6,986 bases of DNA from Pseudanabaena sp. UBA1465 (lineage in GTDB: Bacteria; Cyanobacteriota; Cyanobacteriia; Pseudanabaenales; Pseudanabaenaceae): positions 1-6,986 of the forward strand of contig DCSN01000225.1 in NCBI GenBank assembly GCA_002325645.1, read 5' to 3'. This document shows positions 1-4,531 of this stretch, in pieces (the first letter of the stretch is position 1; the number at the start of each line of letters is the position of its first letter). The notes under the pieces are model-generated. The model ran no database searches and was not told the DNA's origin. It was given only the letters and a program-made list of their open reading frames with translations. A program made the position numbers and the translations under genes.

Positions 1-202
1 CACTCATGAAGACAGAATATTCTAGGTCTTCTAAAGCTAACAATAGCAAAGCGTGAAACTTACCCGTCAGGATATTATGATTTGCGGAAGCACCTGCCAT
101 CGGGATAATTTCTCCATCAATAAACTCACTCTTAAATTCGGCTTTATCCTCTAAAGCGAGATACTCTGACGCGGTATAACCCTTAGTCGCTGCTAACACC
201 AT
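1..202 (-). CDS. Uma2-family endonuclease (DUF820), N-terminal part, cut by window edge
   Basis: The minus strand reads ATG at 202-200 and stays open for 67 codons to the left edge, so the gene continues outside the window. The product starts MVLAATKGYTASEYLALEDK and continues with E26-FIDGEIIPMAG and H42-N-I-L-TGKFH. This is the usual opening of cyanobacterial Uma2 proteins: a short N-terminal helix around 'YTASEYLALE', then the conserved E..DGEII.M strand and the H..I helix. The family has a PD-(D/E)XK restriction-endonuclease-like fold, usually about 190 residues; its catalytic D and E/K residues lie further on and are not visible here. Biological role is poorly known; the family is often highly multicopy in cyanobacteria. 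The start is well supported: AGGAGG lies at 217-212, nine bases before ATG, and there is no competing start. Family assignment is from motif recall, not a search. Confidence 0.88.
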   Translation of the reverse strand, partial: MVLAATKGYTASEYLALEDKAEFKSEFIDGEIIPMAGASANHNILTGKFHALLLLALEDLEYSVFMS

Positions 203-211
203 ATGCGATCG

Positions 212-217
212 CCTCCT
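212..217 (-). promoter_or_regulatory. Ribosome binding site of the leftward Uma2 gene
   Basis: On the minus strand AGGAGG is followed by nine bases and then ATG. It is the only strong Shine-Dalgarno site at a gene start in this window; the three rightward genes have none that I can see. It overlaps the edge of a HIP1 octamer (205-212), and the bases TAGG lie in the proximal copy of a 15-bp tandem duplication. Confidence 0.75.
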
Positions 218-244
218 AAAAATTGACCACCTAAAAATTGACCA
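215..244. repeat. Perfect 15-bp tandem duplication upstream of the Uma2 gene
   Basis: The unit CCTAAAAATTGACCA occurs at 215-229 and again, without mismatch, at 230-244. On the minus strand the copy nearest the gene supplies most of the AGGAGG ribosome site; the distal copy reads TTTTTAGGTGG, so it offers only a weaker site. Each copy also contains TTGACC on the plus strand, which resembles a -35 box, but neither copy is at a proper distance from the nearby TATAAT (12 and 27 bases). It looks like a recent slippage duplication in the leader. Confidence 0.9.
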
Positions 245-253
245 TAGTTAACG

Positions 254-261
254 ATTATAAT
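254..261. promoter_or_regulatory. Possible shared -10 region (ATTATAAT palindrome) in the divergent intergenic region
   Basis: ATTATAAT is self-complementary, so a perfect TATAAT box can be read on the plus strand (256-261) and on the minus strand (259-254). It lies between the two divergent Uma2 genes, about 52 bases before the minus-strand ATG and 59 bases before the plus-strand ATG, which is a sensible distance for both. No good -35 box sits 16-18 bases from it on either strand. The rest of the 117-base gap holds only the tandem duplication and two HIP1 octamers (205-212, 272-279). Confidence 0.3.
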
Positions 262-316
262 AACCAGACAGGCGATCGCATTACTTAACAAAAATAGTCA
301 TTTAAAACTCTTACTG

Positions 317-328
317 GGTATGCATACC
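317..328. repeat. 12-bp perfect palindrome over the start codon of the shortened Uma2 gene
   Basis: GGTATGCATACC equals its own reverse complement and contains the ATG at 320-322. It could be an operator-like site or chance; there is no second copy in the window. Confidence 0.5.
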
Positions 329-670
329 ACTCTCACCCCACCCTCTGAGCGCATCTTACTTTCCAGCATCCGTTGGGAAACCTATCGGGCGATCGCCCGT
401 GATTGCGAACAACAACCTCGCACCCGACTCACCTATGACCAAGGACAGCTAGAAATTCGGATGCCCTCTGACCTCCATGAAAGTTACAAAAAATTATTAG
501 GTAGAATTGTTGAAGCCCTCACAGAAGCTGGTGAACTACAGATTCGTACTAGTATCGCGCTGCCCTTCGTCAAAACCAGCGATCTCCAAAGATTCCTCAG
601 CCTTAAATCCACCGTTAAAGAAAATGCCTTAATTCGCCAAGTACGGGAATGGGCGATCGCCAGCAGGTAA
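320..670 (+). CDS. Internally deleted Uma2-family (DUF820) protein, probably a degenerate gene
   Basis: The 116-residue product has two parts. Residues 1-76 match the usual start of a second Uma2 subgroup: WETYRAIARD, then LTYDQGQLEIRMPSDLHE (37-54) and a helix KKLLGRIVEALTE (57-69). Residues 78-116 (SIALPFVKTSDLQRFL, then ENALIRQVREWA) look like the C-terminal end of the same family, which usually follows the nuclease core. About 80-100 residues that normally lie between, including the catalytic PD-(D/E)XK strands, are missing, so nuclease activity is unlikely. Family members are usually about 190-220 residues. The joint is near 545-553 and contains ACTAGT. No Shine-Dalgarno site precedes the ATG, which lies inside the 12-bp palindrome GGTATGCATACC (317-328). 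The reading frame is otherwise intact. It could be a remnant or a small protein with a new role; a remnant is more likely. Family placement of both halves is from recall. Confidence 0.72.
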   Translation: MHTTLTPPSERILLSSIRWETYRAIARDCEQQPRTRLTYDQGQLEIRMPSDLHESYKKLLGRIVEALTEAGELQIRTSIALPFVKTSDLQRFLSLKSTVKENALIRQVREWAIASR

Positions 671-693
671 GGATGTGCGGCGCACATCCTTAC
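667..693. repeat. Perfect 12-bp inverted repeat (palindromic element) over the stop codon of the shortened Uma2 gene
   Basis: GTAAGGATGTGC (667-678), loop GGC (679-681), GCACATCCTTAC (682-693): twelve uninterrupted pairs with a three-base loop. The TAA stop of the upstream gene (668-670) lies in the left arm. No T-run follows on either strand, so it is a poor intrinsic terminator. It looks more like a member of a dispersed palindromic repeat family, or a structured 5' leader ahead of pglY, whose ATG is 31 bases beyond the right arm. The loop-proximal bases GTGCGGC resemble those of the hairpin at the right end of the pglYZ unit. Confidence 0.85.
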
Positions 694-696
694 AAA

Positions 697-702
697 TATA
701 AA
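697..702 (+). promoter_or_regulatory. Weak -10-like box ahead of pglY
   Basis: TATAAA lies 22 bases before the pglY ATG in an A-rich stretch (694-719). The position where a -35 box would lie falls inside the hairpin at 667-693 and shows no TTGACA likeness. If it is used, the leader would be very short. No ribosome binding site is visible between here and the ATG at 725. Confidence 0.2.
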
Positions 703-724
703 CAAAAACCATAAATAAACGCCC

Positions 725-3700
725 ATGACGCTCCTCAAAGACCTGATCGAAATTCCTGAAAGCCTCCAAAAAGGAGACTTTGTACTTAATCTGTCATCGG
801 TGGCAAGTGATGCCGACAAGATTCTACGCGACTATGTGGTTACACCCGAATTACAAAAATGCTTTGACCAAGCCCTCAACTTCATTCGCAGCAGCATTCA
901 AAGCCACGTCAGTAAGGCAACCTATTTGCATGGCAGCTTTGGCAGTGGCAAAAGCCACTTTATGTCAGTTCTTTATCTAATTCTCAAAGCCAATCTCACC
1001 GCCCGCAGCATCACCGAACTCGCCCCCGTAATCCTCAAAAACAACGAATGGATCACAGGCAAGAAGTTCTTATTAGTGCCGTACCATGCGATCGGCTCCG
1101 ACAATATGGAATCCTGCATTCTGGGCGGCTATGTCGATTTTGTGCGCCGCACCCATCCTGAAGCTCCAATTCCAGGGGTATATCTTGCTGAAGGAATGTT
1201 TGGCGATGCCGCTAATCTGCGATCGCAAATGGGCGATGTCGCCTTTTTTGCCGCGCTCAATGGCGCAAATGCCAACAATAAACTTTGGGGTGATATTGCC
1301 GCCAACGATTGGAACGCTGAGAGTTTTGCAATGGCGATCAATGCAGCACCCGCAACCGAAATGCGATCGCAAATCATCGGTGCATTAATCAAAGCTTTCT
1401 TCAATTCCTACGACCAACAAGCCAAAGGGGAAGCCTTTCTATCTCTCGATAAAGGTTTATCGGTCATCAGCAAACACGCTCAAAGTCTTGGCTATGATGC
1501 CCTAATTCTCTTCCTTGATGAATTGATTCTCTGGTTAGCCAGCCATGCTAATGACTTCAGTTTTATCCATCGTGAAGGACAGAAACTATCTAAACTTGTG
1601 GAAGCCCAAACCCCCGATCGCCCGATTCCCATTGTCAGCTTTGTGGCAAGACAGCGCGATCTCAGTGAACTCATCGGTAATGCCGTCCCTGGCTCGGAAC
1701 GCTTTAACTTTAGTGAAGCCCTCAAACATTGGGAAGGTCGCTTCGATCGCATTGTGTTAGAAGATCGTAATTTACCCGCGATCGCCCAAAAGCGAGTTCT
1801 CAATCCCAAAAATCCTGCGGCAAAAACCGAACTAGATGCCGCCATTGACAAGTCCCTGACCATGCGCGAAGCCGTGATGAATATCCTGCTCACCCGCGAA
1901 GGCGATCGCGCCATGTTTCGACAGGTTTATCCCTTTAGTCCTGCTTTAATTCAAGCATTAATTGCAGTTTCCAGTGTCTTGCAACGCGAACGCACCGCCC
2001 TCAAAATTATGGTGCAAATGCTGGTAGATCGCCGCGATTATCTTAGTGTCGGCGACATTCTGCCCGTTGGCGACTTGTTTGATGCGATCGCCCACGGTGA
2101 TGAGTCCTTCAGCCCTGAAACCGCCATCCATTTTGACAATGCCAAAAAACTCTATCACCAAAAGCTGCTGCCAGTAATTGAGAAACAACATGGTTTGCGC
2201 CGCGAAGAGTTTGAACTTCTGCCCAATAATGACCCTAAGCGTATCGCATTTTTTAATGACGATCGCCTGCTCAAAACCCTACTCCTGTCTGCCCTCGTCC
2301 CTGAAGTGGAAGTATTACGCAGTCTCACGCCCGAACGTCTCGCTGCTCTCAATCACGGCACAATCAAAGCCCCTATCCCTGGGCGCGAAGCACAAATCGT
2401 CTTACAAAGATGTCGGCAATGGGCAGGTACGGTCGGCGAAATTCGGCTCACCGAAGGCGATAATCCGACGATCAACCTTCAGCTTTCTGGTGTGGATACC
2501 CAGAGCATCATCGCCCAAGGTAAGCGCGAAGACAATCACGGGAATCGGATGCGCCTCGTCCGCGATCTTTTATTCAAGCAACTAGGCATTCAAGGGGAAG
2601 AAACACTAGAGCAGAGTTTCAGCCATCTCTGGAAAAACACGCGGCGCTCCTGCGATGTTCTGTTTCGGAACATTAGAGAACTCCCCCCAACTGTCCTAGA
2701 AAACAATGGCGATCGCTGGAAAATCATTATCGACTATCCCTTTGATGTCGATACCCATACGCCTCGTTCTGATATTAGTCGTATTCAAGGATTCAGCGCC
2801 GAATATCCTGATGGAGCGAAAACCCTCGCATGGGTTCCCGCTTTTCTTAGCGAAGAAGCCCTCACTGATCTCGGTATGCTGGTTACTCTTGACCATATCC
2901 TCGCAGGCACAGGCGAACGTTTTGCCCAATTTGCCACGGCCAGCAATCTCTCAGCCCAAGATCGCCAATCGGCAAAGTCACTTTTAGAAAATCAACGCAG
3001 TAGCCTGCATCAGAGGGTTTTACATCATTTAGAAGTTGTCTATGGATTAGATTCCACCGATAGTAGTTCCATTGATTCTGGGCGATCGCTAGAATTAAAC
3101 GAACGATTTCAATCTCTTTATGTAGGATTGCAACTACAGCCCCCTGTCGCCTCAACCCTGCGCGAGGCTCTCACCAATTTATTAGAACAAGCATTAGGGT
3201 ATGAATTTCCTGCGGCTCCAGCCTTTGAAGCTGAAATTGAAGCCAGTAATAATCTCGAAAAAGTTTATCAGGCGATCATTGATGCAACCCAACAAACCGA
3301 TGGCAGAATTGCCATTGAAGATCGCAAACTGCGATCGCTATTGCGCCAAATTGCCAATCCATTATTACTAGGTGAAATGGCTGTAGATGCCACCCATTTT
3401 GTGATCGGACAGCATTGGAAACAGCACTTAGAGCGCAAAATCTCGGAAGCAGGTGGAGCGATATCGGTCGGACAGTTACGACGTTGGCTGGATGAACCAA
3501 AACCGATGGGATTACCTGCGATCGCCCAAAACTTGATAATTCTCACCTTTGCCGCCCAAACCAATCGCATTGCCTACCGCAGTAACCGCAGTAATTTAGT
3601 AAGCGAACCCACATTGAAATCTTTGTCCGATGACATTGAGTTTCGCGCCCAAAAACTTCCCGATCCAGTACTATGGCAAACAGCATTAGATCGCGCTCAC

Positions 3701-4531
3701 AGTATTTTCAATATTTCTGTTTCTAAATTACTTAATGCCAAAAATGTCGCCGAACTGAGCGATAAGATCGCCAACATCGCTAGAGAAAATGCCGCTAATG
3801 CTAGAAACTACTTCAATCTGCTTAACGAAACTCTAGATCGGTTCCAGATTGACAAAAATTGCGATCGCTTCCAAACCGCTACAGCTACGGTCAATGCGAT
3901 CGAGCGTATTCAGGCTCATCTCAATACCAACAAATCCGCAAACAACAAATCTGAAGATATCGTCAATATGCTGGCAGATATTGCGATCGCCACTTCCGAC
4001 ACCGCCATGAAAGAGTGTTTCCAACAACTCAAATCAATGACTATTAGTCTGGAGCGCACTAACTGGCAAATCATCAATGTAGTTCAAAAAATAACCGACG
4101 ACTTCTCAACCGAAGCAAAAGTTTTGGTTGCCGATCTCATTTATGCCCTCAGTGGCGATGAACACGCGATCGCCCTAGCACCTGTACTAAAAGAAGCAGA
4201 TGCAAAAGCTACTCGCATCATCAACGCAAAGTTTGAAAATAACCCATTACCACCCTCTAATCCATCCCCCCCTACAACCAACAAGACTACTCAAATTACT
4301 GCTGATTCCACAAAAACATTAATCTATCCCCCAACATCAACCACAAATCTTAGTTCAATCACTCCAACCATTCCGACTATCCAAGAAATTATTGATCAAA
4401 AACAATATGAGAACCTTGATCTAGAACAAGCCGCGCAACTTCTCCAGCAATTGAAATCACAACAAAATCAAAATCAACAAATCCGTATTAATTTAAGTTG
4501 GATTATTTCGACAAATTTCGATAAACCATGA
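725..4531 (+). CDS. pglY: BREX type 2 ATPase PglY
   Basis: A 1268-residue P-loop ATPase. The opening LLKDLIEIPESLQKGDFVLNL, then 'ILRDYVVTPEL', is the typical BREX-2 PglY start. Walker A is G70-SFGSGK-S77 in YLHGSFGSGKSHFM. Walker B is ALILFLDEL with D265-E266. A sensor-like strand IPIVSFVARQR follows (301-311). YPFSPALIQAL (about 402-412) and the region about 480-620 (LLPNNDPKR, LNHGTIKAPIPGREAQIVL) also match the family as I recall it. No signal peptide or membrane segment is visible, so it should be cytoplasmic. The C-terminus has a P/T/S/N-rich linker (about 1172-1218) and a short Q-rich helical tail. In S. coelicolor PglY is needed for phage growth limitation together with PglZ, PglX and PglW; its exact molecular step is not known. 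The start is firm: an in-frame TAA (716-718) lies two codons upstream. There is no Shine-Dalgarno site. Length fits the family (about 1200-1300). It overlaps pglZ by four bases. Twelve HIP1 sites argue for long residence in a cyanobacterial genome. Family assignment is from motifs, not a search. Confidence 0.93.
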   Translation: MTLLKDLIEIPESLQKGDFVLNLSSVASDADKILRDYVVTPELQKCFDQALNFIRSSIQSHVSKATYLHGSFGSGKSHFMSVLYLILKANLTARSITELAPVILKNNEWITGKKFLLVPYHAIGSDNMESCILGGYVDFVRRTHPEAPIPGVYLAEGMFGDAANLRSQMGDVAFFAALNGANANNKLWGDIAANDWNAESFAMAINAAPATEMRSQIIGALIKAFFNSYDQQAKGEAFLSLDKGLSVISKHAQSLGYDALILFLDELILWLASHANDFSFIHREGQKLSKLVEAQTPDRPIPIVSFVARQRDLSELIGNAVPGSERFNFSEALKHWEGRFDRIVLEDRNLPAIAQKRVLNPKNPAAKTELDAAIDKSLTMREAVMNILLTREGDRAMFRQVYPFSPALIQALIAVSSVLQRERTALKIMVQMLVDRRDYLSVGDILPVGDLFDAIAHGDESFSPETAIHFDNAKKLYHQKLLPVIEKQHGLRREEFELLPNNDPKRIAFFNDDRLLKTLLLSALVPEVEVLRSLTPERLAALNHGTIKAPIPGREAQIVLQRCRQWAGTVGEIRLTEGDNPTINLQLSGVDTQSIIAQGKREDNHGNRMRLVRDLLFKQLGIQGEETLEQSFSHLWKNTRRSCDVLFRNIRELPPTVLENNGDRWKIIIDYPFDVDTHTPRSDISRIQGFSAEYPDGAKTLAWVPAFLSEEALTDLGMLVTLDHILAGTGERFAQFATASNLSAQDRQSAKSLLENQRSSLHQRVLHHLEVVYGLDSTDSSSIDSGRSLELNERFQSLYVGLQLQPPVASTLREALTNLLEQALGYEFPAAPAFEAEIEASNNLEKVYQAIIDATQQTDGRIAIEDRKLRSLLRQIANPLLLGEMAVDATHFVIGQHWKQHLERKISEAGGAISVGQLRRWLDEPKPMGLPAIAQNLIILTFAAQTNRIAYRSNRSNLVSEPTLKSLSDDIEFRAQKLPDPVLWQTALDRAHSIFNISVSKLLNAKNVAELSDKIANIARENAANARNYFNLLNETLDRFQIDKNCDRFQTATATVNAIERIQAHLNTNKSANNKSEDIVNMLADIAIATSDTAMKECFQQLKSMTISLERTNWQIINVVQKITDDFSTEAKVLVADLIYALSGDEHAIALAPVLKEADAKATRIINAKFENNPLPPSNPSPPTTNKTTQITADSTKTLIYPPTSTTNLSSITPTIPTIQEIIDQKQYENLDLEQAAQLLQQLKSQQNQNQQIRINLSWIISTNFDKP

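Noticed and set aside
223..261. TTGACC copies plus TATAAT as a standard promoter for the rightward gene
   Set aside because: Spacings are 12 and 27 bases; neither fits a normal 16-18 base spacer.
667..693. Hairpin as a Rho-independent terminator
   Set aside because: No T-run follows on either strand.
484..819. 111-codon open frame on the minus strand across the hairpin and the pglY start
   Set aside because: It overlaps two better plus-strand genes, has no ribosome site and its product resembles no family; it is a reverse-strand shadow.
1492..1914. 140-codon minus-strand open frame inside pglY
   Set aside because: The S/R/A-rich product is what antisense reading of a coding gene gives; it lies wholly within the conserved ATPase region.
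2178..2585. 135-codon plus-strand open frame in another frame of pglY
   Set aside because: It is wholly inside pglY with no start signal and no recognisable domain.
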